NCBI GenBank assembly: GCA_036278735.1
Contig: DASUKM010000016.1
Coordinates: 1-64,000 of the forward strand
Length of the DNA stretch: 64,000 bases
Direction of reading: 5' to 3'
Origin: DASUKM01 sp036278735
GTDB lineage: Bacteria > Acidobacteriota > Vicinamibacteria > Vicinamibacterales > 2-12-FULL-66-21
The translations under genes were made by a program, and so were the position numbers. Below, piece by piece: positions 36,187-44,620 of this stretch (position 1 is the stretch's first letter; each line of letters starts with the position of its first letter). The notes under the pieces were generated by a model. That model did not search any database, was not told where the DNA came from, and was given only the letters and a program-made list of their open reading frames with translations.

Positions 36187-37302
36187 CTAAATTTGCCGCC
36201 GGCGGTACTCGTCGAGCGCGGCGCGCTCGATCTCGTAGTGCCGCCCGCGGCGCCCCGCACGCAGCTCGCCCCGGCGGATCAGCCGTCCGATATCGCGCGC
36301 CGATCGCCCGAGCAGGGTGGAGGCGCCGAGAATGTTGACGGAGGCCGGGATCAGCGCCGCCCGTTCGAGCCGGTTGCGTCCATTGAGCTTGGCCCGCATC
36401 ACGGCCGCTTCCGCCTCGGCGAGCACATAGCCGGGATCGATTTCCGTGCGGACGACGTCCGTCCCGACGACCGCGGCGCTGACCGTGACCGTCGTCTCCT
36501 CGCCGGTGTTGTGATCGACGAGCACGAGGCGCTGCTGGACCATGTCGCGGAAGCGCTCCGCCAGTTGGGCCGCCGCGTCGGGCAGCGTTTCGGGCAGCAG
36601 CACCGCGAGCGCATCGTCGCCATAGCGGGCGACCCAGTCGTGGGTCCGGAAAAAGCGCCGCGCCGAAATGCCCAGCCGCTCCAGCAGCCGGTCGCCCACC
36701 CCCCAGCCATGGGCCTGGTTCAGGCGCGAGAGGTCGTCGATGTCGAAGAGCATCAGCGCCAGCGGATGTTCGTGGCGCTGCGCGCGCTCCAGTTCCTGCG
36801 AAAGCGCCAGCTCGAATACCGGTGTCGCGATGAGGGTGGTCAGGGCGTCGCGCACCAGGATCGGGACCTCGCGTCCGGCGATCTGCTCGGCATAGGCGCC
36901 GAGCACTTCGAGCGTCGCGCGCCGGACCATATGGCCCACGCTCGCCCACGAGTCCGGGGTGGCGCCGATCCGCGTGTCGAGTGCCAGCTCCTTCAGCACG
37001 CTCCGCTCCATGCGATCGAGCACGTCGACGAGCGACGGCGTCGTGAGCGGCGGGCAGAAGCGTCCGAGGTCGCGCAGCGCGGCCGCCTGCAGATCGACCC
37101 GTTCCTGCTCGATGGCAATCGCGAGCAATCGGACGAGGACGTGCGCGCAGCTCCGGCGCGCCGGTTCGTCGAGCCCGGCCGCGCTGCCGAGCGCCGCCGC
37201 GGCGCCGGCGGCAAACGACGAGGCCTGGCCGCGAATCAGCCCCGTGACGCGCGTACGGACGTCGCCGGAGAGGCCCGCGAACTCATTTGGCATCCCGGCC
37301 AT
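36187..37302 (-). CDS. Degenerate GGDEF protein with C-terminal excisionase-like HTH
   Basis: A 371-residue protein. The N-terminal half is helical. Residues about 175-305 form a GGDEF fold (PLALMLFDIDDLSRLNQAHG, DRLLERLGISARRFF, WVARYGDDALAVLLPE), but the GGDEF signature is GDDAL, so diguanylate cyclase activity is doubtful. The metal Asp in LFDIDDL is kept. Residues about 318-371 (STLLGRSARDIGRLIRRGEL, RRGRHYEIERAALDEYRRRQ) match the MerR/excisionase-type DNA-binding module. The combination suggests a DNA-binding regulator that senses a nucleotide. ATG 37302 starts the frame. Confidence 0.75.
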   Translation of the reverse strand: MAGMPNEFAGLSGDVRTRVTGLIRGQASSFAAGAAAALGSAAGLDEPARRSCAHVLVRLLAIAIEQERVDLQAAALRDLGRFCPPLTTPSLVDVLDRMERSVLKELALDTRIGATPDSWASVGHMVRRATLEVLGAYAEQIAGREVPILVRDALTTLIATPVFELALSQELERAQRHEHPLALMLFDIDDLSRLNQAHGWGVGDRLLERLGISARRFFRTHDWVARYGDDALAVLLPETLPDAAAQLAERFRDMVQQRLVLVDHNTGEETTVTVSAAVVGTDVVRTEIDPGYVLAEAEAAVMRAKLNGRNRLERAALIPASVNILGASTLLGRSARDIGRLIRRGELRAGRRGRHYEIERAALDEYRRRQI

Positions 37303-37536
37303 GGTAGCGCGTCCTTCCCGTGGGGCACCCCTTTACGGGCTGACGAACGCCGGCGAGGCGAGATCTCTGTGCAGAACCGTGTATCGCCCGGGTCGATGCC
37401 GCCCGATGTATCTACCGTAAGTTTATGCACCGCATATGCTTAACACGGTATAAGCACCTCTGGATGAGCCATTGCGGCTGGCAGGGAAACGACCTAAAAT
37501 CAAGGTTTCCCGACAGTCTGCTCAACCGAGGGGTGC

Positions 37537-39555
37537 GTGCGGAAGAAGATCGGCGAGTGCCTGATTCAGGCGGGGCTCATCAGCGAGGCGGACCTCGAGG
37601 TCGCCCTCGCCGAGCACAAGCGGACCGGCGAGCGCGTCGGGACGGTGCTCGTACGCCTGAATCTTGCCACCGAGAAGCAGATCACCAAGGCGTTGGCCTA
37701 CCAGCTCGGCTTCCCGTACATCAGCCTCGCCGAAGACGGGCCGGATCCGGCCGCCATCGTCCTGATTCCGAAGGAGGTCGCCCTCAAGCGCGTCTGCGTG
37801 GCGGTGCGGCTCGAGAAGAACCTGCTGACCGTGGCGATGTCGGACCCGCTGCTGTTCAGCCTCGTCCAGGACCTCGAGTTCCAGACCGGCTACCGGATCA
37901 AGCAGGTGGTGGCCACCCGCAGCGACATCCTGCAGGCCATCGAAACGGGCTACCCCGACAAGGCGATCGCCAAGTACACCGGCGGCGGTGTGGCTGGCGG
38001 GCTCGCGGTCCCCTCGTCGCCGCCTCGTGGGCGCCAGGGGGCGGAGAATGCGCCGGCCGCGGCGCTCGTGCGGCGTGCCGACGAGGAGGTGTTCGAGACG
38101 CCGGCGTCCGGCGCGACGGCGCGCGAGGGCAGCGATTCGGCGCCCATCATCGATCTGGTCGATCTCGTGGTCAACAGCGCGATCACGAGCCGGGCGAGCG
38201 ACGTCCACATCGAACCGTCCGAGAAGGGGGTGCTCGTGCGGCACCGCCTGGACGGCCTGCTGAAGGAAGTGATGGACCTGCCGAAGTGGGTCCACGAGGG
38301 GCTGGTGGCCCGGCTCAAGATCATGTCGGGCATGGATATCGCGGAGAAGCGGCTGCCGCAGGACGGCCGGCTGCGCATCAAGACGGAAGACGGCACGGAC
38401 GTCGATTTCCGCGTCTCCACGCTTCGCACGCTGTTCGGCGAAAAAGTGGTGCTGCGCATCCTGGATCACCGCAAGGGGGCGCCGCCGCTCGAGGAGCTGG
38501 GCTTCTCGGCCGCGGCGATGGAGGAGCTGCGCACGTTCCTCCGTCACCAGCACGGCATGATCCTGGTCGTCGGGCCGACCGGCAGCGGCAAGACGACGAC
38601 GCTGAGCTCGGCGATCACGTCGATCAAGTCGGGACGGACCAACATCATCACGATCGAGGATCCGGTCGAGTACCAGATTCCCGGCGTCAATCAGACGCAG
38701 ATCAACGAGAAGGCCAAGCTGACGTTTTCGAGCGCGCTGCGCGCCATCCTGCGGCAGGATCCGGACGTCATCCTCGTTGGCGAGATCCGCGACCACGAGA
38801 CGGCGAAGATTGCGATGCAGGCGGCGCAGACGGGCCATCTCGTGCTCTCGACGCTCCATACCGACAACGCGCCGTCGACCATCACGCGCCTGGTCGACAT
38901 GGGGGCGGAGCCGTACGTGATTGCGTCGGCCCTGATTGGCGTCGTCGCGCAGCGCCTCGTGCGGCGGCTGTGTCATGCGTGCCGGCGCCAGTACACGCCG
39001 GAATCCGACGTGCTCCGCGCGCTGAACATGTCGGAGGCGGAAGCGTCGCAGTTCGTGTTCTATCGGGCGGTCGGCTGCGACGAGTGCCAGCACACCGGCT
39101 ATCGCGGGCGCATCGCGCTCTACGAGGTGATGCGCATCGGCGAGAAGACGCGCCGGCTCGTGGCGCAGAATGCCGGCGAAGACATGATTCGCGACGCGGC
39201 GGCCGACGGCGGCATGATCACGCTCGGCGAAGATGGGCTCGCCAAGGTGAAGGCCGGCATCACGACGGCCGAGGAACTCCTGCGCGTCGTGACGGAGGTC
39301 CGGGAGATCCGCATGCTGTGCCCGGGGTGCGGCGGCGCGATTGCCGTGGATTTCCACGCGTGTCCGGCGTGCGGGCACCGGCTGAATCACGGGTGTCCGA
39401 AGTGCGGCCGCGCGATGCAGCAGGGGTGGCAGTTCTGCCCGTATTGCGCCACGAACACGGCCGGGGCGCCCAAGGCGAAGAAACTGCGCGAATCGCGTAA
39501 GCAGCTCGAACTGCCCGGCTCCAACATCGCCGAGTTCAAGAATCAGAGCCGGTGA
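37537..39555 (+). CDS. GspE/PilB secretion ATPase with extra C-terminal zinc ribbons
   Basis: A 672-residue hexameric motor ATPase. The MshEN domain (IGECLIQAGLISEADLEVAL, about 4-150) is the c-di-GMP-binding type. The ATPase core has Walker A GPTGSGKTTT (about 346), Walker B-like VILVGEIRD and LSTLHTDNAPST. The usual zinc site (CHACRR...CDECQHTGYRGR) follows. About 75 residues then extend past the normal end, with four CxxC pairs (CPGC, CPAC, CPKC, CPYC) typical of a double zinc ribbon. GTG 37537 follows GAGGGG. It drives pilus extension or pseudopilus assembly with the secretin genes 5 kb upstream. Its stop overlaps the DnaJ-like gene. Confidence 0.9.
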   Translation: MRKKIGECLIQAGLISEADLEVALAEHKRTGERVGTVLVRLNLATEKQITKALAYQLGFPYISLAEDGPDPAAIVLIPKEVALKRVCVAVRLEKNLLTVAMSDPLLFSLVQDLEFQTGYRIKQVVATRSDILQAIETGYPDKAIAKYTGGGVAGGLAVPSSPPRGRQGAENAPAAALVRRADEEVFETPASGATAREGSDSAPIIDLVDLVVNSAITSRASDVHIEPSEKGVLVRHRLDGLLKEVMDLPKWVHEGLVARLKIMSGMDIAEKRLPQDGRLRIKTEDGTDVDFRVSTLRTLFGEKVVLRILDHRKGAPPLEELGFSAAAMEELRTFLRHQHGMILVVGPTGSGKTTTLSSAITSIKSGRTNIITIEDPVEYQIPGVNQTQINEKAKLTFSSALRAILRQDPDVILVGEIRDHETAKIAMQAAQTGHLVLSTLHTDNAPSTITRLVDMGAEPYVIASALIGVVAQRLVRRLCHACRRQYTPESDVLRALNMSEAEASQFVFYRAVGCDECQHTGYRGRIALYEVMRIGEKTRRLVAQNAGEDMIRDAAADGGMITLGEDGLAKVKAGITTAEELLRVVTEVREIRMLCPGCGGAIAVDFHACPACGHRLNHGCPKCGRAMQQGWQFCPYCATNTAGAPKAKKLRESRKQLELPGSNIAEFKNQSR

Positions 39556-40334
39556 AGACGCACTACGAACTCTTCGGTCTCGATCCGGCGGCCGGTCCCG
39601 AGGAGATCAAGCGAGCCTTCCGGCGGGAAATCGCGCGGTACCATCCCGACAAAGTCCAGCATCTCGGCCACGAGTTTCAGCACATGGCCGCCGAACGGGC
39701 GGCGGCGCTGACGGCGGCCTACCGGGTCCTGATGGACGCGGCGCAGCGGGAGGCCTACGATCGCTCCCTGAGTGACGACGGGGCCGCGCGGCCCGCGCCG
39801 GTCCCCCCGCCCGTGCGCGAGGAGGTCCCCCCCCGGCCGACCCCCGAGGCGCCGGCGTCAAAAGATCGGTCGGTGCGCTCGCCGGTGGAGTCCGGATTCG
39901 ACTTCCTGCGCAAGGCGACGCTCGCGAAGGTCCGGAACGCCATCCAGGCCGCCGCCGACGTCGAGCCCGTGCAGATCGCCGGGTTCGAGCTGGCGTACAC
40001 GCAGGGAAAAAAGGGGCTCTTCAAGCGGGCCGGCGAGTCGCAGCGGCTTCTGGTGCGGCTCGTGCCCGACGTCAACCCGGATGCGGTCGCCGACGTCTGG
40101 CCGCTGGCGCGGCGGGCGGGAACCTCCGGGACGCCTGTTTGCGTCTTGTTGATGGGGCCCGCGCTGGCCCCGCAGCAGGATCTGGCGGCCGCCGTCAGCG
40201 CGCAGCGGCGCCGGTCGCGCTCGCAAGGCCCTGTGCTCGTGCCGGTCGATGTGAGAGACTGGGAGGCGCTCTTCCCTCCGGACACGCCGGCGGTCGCGCG
40301 TGCGGCGATTCAGCGCCTGCGGGCTGGCGATTAG
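39552..40334 (+). CDS. J-domain protein
   Basis: A 260-residue protein. Residues 1-75 are a J domain (YELFGLDPAAGPEEIKRAFR, with HPD in RYHPDKVQ). A proline-rich linker (PAPVPPPVREEVPPRPTPEA) and an unrecognised alpha/beta domain (KGLFKRAGESQRLLVRLVPD, QGPVLVPVDVRDWEALFPPD) follow. GTG 39552 overlaps the stop of the secretion ATPase, so it is translationally coupled and may recruit Hsp70 to this machine or serve as an adaptor. Confidence 0.8.
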   Translation: MKTHYELFGLDPAAGPEEIKRAFRREIARYHPDKVQHLGHEFQHMAAERAAALTAAYRVLMDAAQREAYDRSLSDDGAARPAPVPPPVREEVPPRPTPEAPASKDRSVRSPVESGFDFLRKATLAKVRNAIQAAADVEPVQIAGFELAYTQGKKGLFKRAGESQRLLVRLVPDVNPDAVADVWPLARRAGTSGTPVCVLLMGPALAPQQDLAAAVSAQRRRSRSQGPVLVPVDVRDWEALFPPDTPAVARAAIQRLRAGD

Positions 40335-40391
40335 CCCGGTCCGAACGGTCGCCGCCCTGCCGGCGCCGCGCTCGAGGATGAAAAACGTGTT

Positions 40392-41078
40392 ATGGGTCTG
40401 ATTGAAACGCAGGATCTCTGGAAGACGTACGTGATGGGCACGGAGGAAATCCATGCCCTGCGCGGCGTCTCCATCGACATCGCGCCCGGCGAGTACGTGG
40501 CGATCATGGGCCCGTCGGGGTCGGGCAAGTCGACGCTGATGAACCTGATCGGCTGCCTCGACACGCCGAGCAAGGGCAGCTACCGGCTGAACGGAAAGCA
40601 GGTCGCCGAAATGAACGACGACGAGCTGGCGCGCATTCGGAACGAGGAGATCGGGTTCGTCTTCCAGACGTTCAACCTGCTCCCCCGCGCGACGGCGCTG
40701 CACAACGTGGAGCTGCCGCTCGTCTACGCCGGCGTGCCGGCGAAGGATCGCCAGCAGCGGGCACAGGAGGCGCTGGCCAAAGTGGAGTTGAGCGGCCGCG
40801 CCAGCCACCGACCCAACGAGCTGTCCGGCGGTCAGCGCCAGCGCGTCGCGATCGCCCGCGCGCTCGTCAACAATCCGTCGATCGTCCTCGCCGACGAGCC
40901 GACCGGCAACCTCGACTCGAAAACCGGCACCGAGATCATGGCGCTGTTCGCCCGCCTGCACGAATCCGGCAACACCATCGTGCTCGTCACCCACGAGCCG
41001 GACATTGCGGCTTTCGCGCACCGCGTGATCTCGATTCGCGACGGGCAGGTCGAAAAGGACGTCCGCCAGGCCGCATAG
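40392..41078 (+). CDS. ABC transporter ATP-binding protein (MacB/LolD type)
   Basis: A 228-residue ATPase. Walker A is GPSGSGKST, the Q-loop lies in FVFQTFNLLPRATALHNVEL, the signature is LSGGQRQRVAIARAL and Walker B is IVLADEPTGNLD. The LLPRATALHNVELPL pattern and length fit the MacB/LolD family that works with FtsX-like permeases. The nearest permease (41104-43422) is on the opposite strand, tail-to-tail, so they are not one operon although they may still pair. Confidence 0.93.
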   Translation: MGLIETQDLWKTYVMGTEEIHALRGVSIDIAPGEYVAIMGPSGSGKSTLMNLIGCLDTPSKGSYRLNGKQVAEMNDDELARIRNEEIGFVFQTFNLLPRATALHNVELPLVYAGVPAKDRQQRAQEALAKVELSGRASHRPNELSGGQRQRVAIARALVNNPSIVLADEPTGNLDSKTGTEIMALFARLHESGNTIVLVTHEPDIAAFAHRVISIRDGQVEKDVRQAA

Positions 41079-41103
41079 CCGGCCGGCGGCGGCAGGGCGC
41101 CCG

Positions 41104-43422
41104 CTAGCTTCGCCGCAGGACGGCGGCGGGGGCGAGCGTCAGGATTCGCGCCGTCGCCATCGCGCACGCAAGCCCGGCGACCCCTCCGCACAACATCGCG
41201 ACCGCCGTCCACATCATCGGCGCGCTCGCGCTCAGCGTTACCAGTTCCCCGAAGGCGGCTCGCGTGATCATCACCGTCACGCCCGCCCCGGCGAGCAGCG
41301 CCGCGGCGATCAGTTTCGTTTCGCGCGCGAGCACCATGCGGAGCACCCGGCGCGGCGGCGCGCCGAGCGCCATCCGGACGCCGAACTCCGTCCGGCGCTG
41401 GGCGACGGACTGGCCGACGTTGGCAAAGATGCCGCTCGCCGCGAGCAGCAGCGCGATGAGCGCCAACCCGGCGAGCGTGCGCGCGAGCAGGAGCGAGCCG
41501 GGATCGTCGAACCGCGCTCGCTGCGCCATGGTCGAGGCGCGCGGCGGCCGCACCTGACCAATCGTCCGGGCGGCCGCGGCAATCGGCTGCACGAGCGCGT
41601 CCGCGCCGGTGGCTGCGCGCGCGAGCACGATGGTATCCGCGCCCGCCGGGTCGTAGGGCACGTAGACGTCGGCAGGCACGACCCCCGCGCGGATCAGCGA
41701 GCCGTCGTCCATTGCGTCCGCGACGACACCCACCACTGTGGCGAGCGATTGGCCGTGGTAGTCGAGGCGAAGCGTCAGCCCGATCGGATCCTGTCCAGGC
41801 GCTGCGAGCCGGGCTGCCGTTTCGCTGAGCAGCAGGACGGGCGGGCGTGCCTTCAGCTCCGCCTCGTCGAAGCCCCTGCCGCGCAGCATGGGAAGCCCGA
41901 CCGTCTCGAAGAAGCCATCGCCGACGGGCACGACCGCGACACGCAACGGGCGACCGCCGGCGCGCCGCACCTGACCGGCACGGCCGGTGTCGCCAAAGAG
42001 TGCATTGGATCTCGCGACCCGCACGACCCCGGGGACGCGCGCGATGCGCTCGGCGACCGCCGGCGCATCGCGTCCGGGCACGCGCACTGCAACGAGGGAA
42101 TCGGCGGGAAACCGCGGGGTGATCCGCAGAATCTGGCCGAACAGGTTGAAGAACATCGCGGCGAACAGGATCAGCCCGGCCGCGCACCCTAGTTCGAGAA
42201 ACACGATCAAATCGCGTGCGCCGTAGCCGGCGAGGCGGACTCGCCGGCACGCCGGCGCGCCATTCAACGACGACACGACATCCAGGCGCGAGAGCCGCAG
42301 CGCGGGCAGCATGCCGAACAGCGCACAGGCGAGCAGCGTCGAGGCGACGGCCGCGGGCAGAACGCCCGCGCCAATGGCCAATCGGTCCGCCAGTTGCGGC
42401 TGCACGCCCGCAAGCGCCGCGGCGAGAGCATGCACGATCGTGAACGCCGCCGCGGTGCCGAGCACGCCGCCGGCGGCCGCGAGCAGGAGATGCTCGGTGA
42501 GCATCTGGCGGACGATGGACGCGCGCGTCGCACCGAGCGCCCGCCGAACCCCGATTTCCTGTTCGCGCTCGCTGCTGCGCGCCATCAGCAGACACGCGAC
42601 GTTCACGCAGCCGATCGACAGAATCAGCAGGGCGGGCCCTTCGATGAGGAGGACGGCGGTCATCGCGCGCTGCTGCGCGTCGGTATCGATCGGGAGGGCG
42701 CGCCACGCCCACTGGCTGCGGCCACGGCGCAAGCCGGCGAGCTGCGCGTCTGCCGCGGGCCAGCCGACGCCAGAGCGCAGCCGCGCGAACACGGTGACGA
42801 TGGCCGGCGTCTGGCGCGAGGCGGAGGTGAACGGGATCCACACGTCGGCGGAGATGCCGAGGAGCGCGTACGAGAACTCCCGCGGCATGACGCCGATGAC
42901 CGTTCGCCGGACGCCGTCGATGCTCATGACCGCGGCGTCCAGGCGGCCGTCGGGGAATGTCCTGCGCCAGAGCGCCTCGCTCAGCACCACCACCGGCGCT
43001 CCCGACACGACGTCGGAGGATGTGAACACCCGGCCGGCGAGCGGCGGAACGGCCAGGACCTGGAAGAAGTCGGGCGTCGCGTACCCGGCGACGAGTCTCG
43101 CCGGGTCCGGCTGGTCCGTCAGCAGCACATCGTCCTGCGTGTAGGCGCCCATCGCGCCGAACGAGGAGGCCTGCGTCAGCGTCGTGTCGAACTCGTTGAG
43201 CGTCACCGGGCCGCGCTCGACGCCAAGCGAGCGGCTCGCTGCGTACACGCGCGCCACCCGATCGTGCTCCGGGACGCCCGGAAACCCGGTCAGCACGGCC
43301 TGCAGCAGCGCGAGGAGGGCCGTGCTGGCGCCGATGGCGATCGCCACCGTGAGCACCGCCACGACGGTGCCCAGGCGCCCCCGTCCGAGCGCCCGTGCGG
43401 CGAAACGGAACTCGCGCAACAT
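41104..43422 (-). CDS. ADOP-type ABC transporter permease
   Basis: A 772-residue permease with two FtsX-like halves, the duplicated layout known from Acidobacteriota. It starts MLREFRFAARALGRGR, then a transmembrane segment (VVAVLTVAIAIGASTALL), a MacB-like periplasmic domain, the membrane block with QEIGVRRALGATRASIVRQM, a second periplasmic domain, and a second block with TEFGVRMALGAPPRRVLRMV. ATG 43422 was chosen because it gives the family's usual N terminus. The same frame stays open for another 414 bp upstream only because it passes through heptamer arrays without stops. The substrate is unknown. Confidence 0.9.
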   Translation of the reverse strand: MLREFRFAARALGRGRLGTVVAVLTVAIAIGASTALLALLQAVLTGFPGVPEHDRVARVYAASRSLGVERGPVTLNEFDTTLTQASSFGAMGAYTQDDVLLTDQPDPARLVAGYATPDFFQVLAVPPLAGRVFTSSDVVSGAPVVVLSEALWRRTFPDGRLDAAVMSIDGVRRTVIGVMPREFSYALLGISADVWIPFTSASRQTPAIVTVFARLRSGVGWPAADAQLAGLRRGRSQWAWRALPIDTDAQQRAMTAVLLIEGPALLILSIGCVNVACLLMARSSEREQEIGVRRALGATRASIVRQMLTEHLLLAAAGGVLGTAAAFTIVHALAAALAGVQPQLADRLAIGAGVLPAAVASTLLACALFGMLPALRLSRLDVVSSLNGAPACRRVRLAGYGARDLIVFLELGCAAGLILFAAMFFNLFGQILRITPRFPADSLVAVRVPGRDAPAVAERIARVPGVVRVARSNALFGDTGRAGQVRRAGGRPLRVAVVPVGDGFFETVGLPMLRGRGFDEAELKARPPVLLLSETAARLAAPGQDPIGLTLRLDYHGQSLATVVGVVADAMDDGSLIRAGVVPADVYVPYDPAGADTIVLARAATGADALVQPIAAAARTIGQVRPPRASTMAQRARFDDPGSLLLARTLAGLALIALLLAASGIFANVGQSVAQRRTEFGVRMALGAPPRRVLRMVLARETKLIAAALLAGAGVTVMITRAAFGELVTLSASAPMMWTAVAMLCGGVAGLACAMATARILTLAPAAVLRRS

Positions 43423-43506
43423 ATTTGTCGGCAGAAGCACGCGCGCCCTCGGGGATCGGGCCACCGCACGCACGTTCCATGCCCTGTGCATGAATGTGCA
43501 ACCAGA

Positions 43507-43590
43507 TGCCGGTTGCCAGTTGCCGGTTGCCAGTTGCCAGTTGCCAGTTGCCAGTTGCCAGTTTCCAGTTTCCAGTTCCAGGTTCCAGTG
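43507..43590. repeat. 7-bp period array, unit TGCCAGT (12 units)
   Basis: Twelve heptamers from TGCCGGT through five consecutive TGCCAGT to TTCCAGT and TCCAGTG. It lies 85 bp upstream of the ADOP permease start and is an inverted complement of the array at 43622. Confidence 0.95.
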
Positions 43591-43621
43591 GCCGGGTCGA
43601 GGCGGGTGATGGTGGACCGCC

Positions 43622-43726
43622 AACTGGTAACTGGTAACTGGTGACTGGTGACTGGTAACTGGTAACTGGTGACTGGTGACTGGTGACTGGTGACTGGTGA
43701 CTGGTATCTGGTGACTGGTGACTGGT
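43622..43726. repeat. 7-bp period array, unit GACTGGT (15 units)
   Basis: Fifteen heptamers, mixing AACTGGT and GACTGGT with one ATCTGGT. It begins 31 bp after the previous array and ends 15 bp short of the OppF stop codon. ACTGG pairs with CCAGT of the other array, so the two could form a very long imperfect hairpin or cruciform. The plus-strand units contain TAA or TGA; the minus strand has none. Confidence 0.95.
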
Positions 43727-43741
43727 GACGGGCCGCTGGCG

Positions 43742-44620
43742 CTAGACGGCGGCGAAGTGTCCGGCGGCGATCTCGCGGAGGGGCGCGGCGAAGTCGAAGG
43801 AGGCGGGGTCGAGTACGATCCGGCGCCGGGCGGCATCGGGATCCGGTATGGGAATCGCCGAGAGGAGGGCGCGCGTGTAGGGGTGCTGCGGAGCGAGGAA
43901 CAGTTGCGCCGTTTCGCCGATCTCGACGATCCGGCCGCGGTACATCACGGCGACGCGGCTGCAGACGTGCTCGACGAGGCGAAGATCGTGCGCGACGAAC
44001 AGGTACGTGAGTGCGAGCCGCCGCTGCAGATCCATCAGCAGGTTCATCACCTGGGCCTGCACCGACACGTCGAGAGCGGACACGGGCTCGTCGGCGACGA
44101 TGAACGACGGTTCGAGCGCCAGCGCGCGCGCCAGTCCGATGCGCTGCCGCTGACCGCCGCTGAATTCGCGCGGAAGCCGCCGCAGGTGGTCGGGGTCCAG
44201 GCCGACCAGCTCGAACAGCTCGCGCACGCGCGCGCGCCGTTCGGCGCGGCTGCCGATGCGGTGGATGATCAGCGGCTCCTCGACGATGTCGCCGGCGCGC
44301 AGGCGTGGGTTCAGCGACGCGTACGGATCCTGAAAGACGATCTGCATGTCGCGGCGCAGGCGGCGCATGTCGCCCCGCGGAAGGCGCAGCACGTCGCGTC
44401 CCTTGAAGCGCACGTCGCCCGAGGTCGGCTCGATCAGACGCAGAATGCACCGGCCCGTCGTCGTCTTGCCGCTGCCCGACTCCCCGACGAGGCCGAACGT
44501 CTCTCCGGCCTCGATCGCGAAGCTCACGCCGTCGACCGCGCGCACGATCGACGGCGCGCCGAACAGGCCGGGACGGCGCGAGAAGTGCTTGACGAGCTGG
44601 TGCACTTCGAGCAGCGGCAT
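43742..44620 (-). CDS. Peptide/nickel-type ABC transporter ATPase (OppF/DppF-like)
   Basis: A 292-residue ATPase. Walker A is GESGSGKTTTGRCILRL, the Q-loop region is QIVFQDPYASLNPR, the signature is FSGGQRQRIGLARAL and Walker B is FIVADEPVSALD. The C-terminal HPYTRALLSAIPIPDP stretch is typical of the oligopeptide transporter family. Its ATG overlaps the OppD stop (ATGA). No permease or binding protein genes are visible nearby, so the substrate is unknown. Confidence 0.92.
   Translation of the reverse strand: MPLLEVHQLVKHFSRRPGLFGAPSIVRAVDGVSFAIEAGETFGLVGESGSGKTTTGRCILRLIEPTSGDVRFKGRDVLRLPRGDMRRLRRDMQIVFQDPYASLNPRLRAGDIVEEPLIIHRIGSRAERRARVRELFELVGLDPDHLRRLPREFSGGQRQRIGLARALALEPSFIVADEPVSALDVSVQAQVMNLLMDLQRRLALTYLFVAHDLRLVEHVCSRVAVMYRGRIVEIGETAQLFLAPQHPYTRALLSAIPIPDPDAARRRIVLDPASFDFAAPLREIAAGHFAAV

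Noticed and set aside
37438..37455. Inverted repeat GCTTA...TAAGC upstream of the secretion ATPase as an operator
   Set aside because: The arms are only five bases and no second copy or matching regulator site was found; too weak to call.
43507..43726. CRISPR array
   Set aside because: Units are 7 bp, contiguous and without spacers. No cas gene is present in the window.
43423..43836. N-terminal extension of the ADOP permease
   Set aside because: The extension (PVTSHQ- and TGNWQLA-type repeats) is only translation of the heptamer arrays; ADOP proteins start at MLR[ED][FL]RF.
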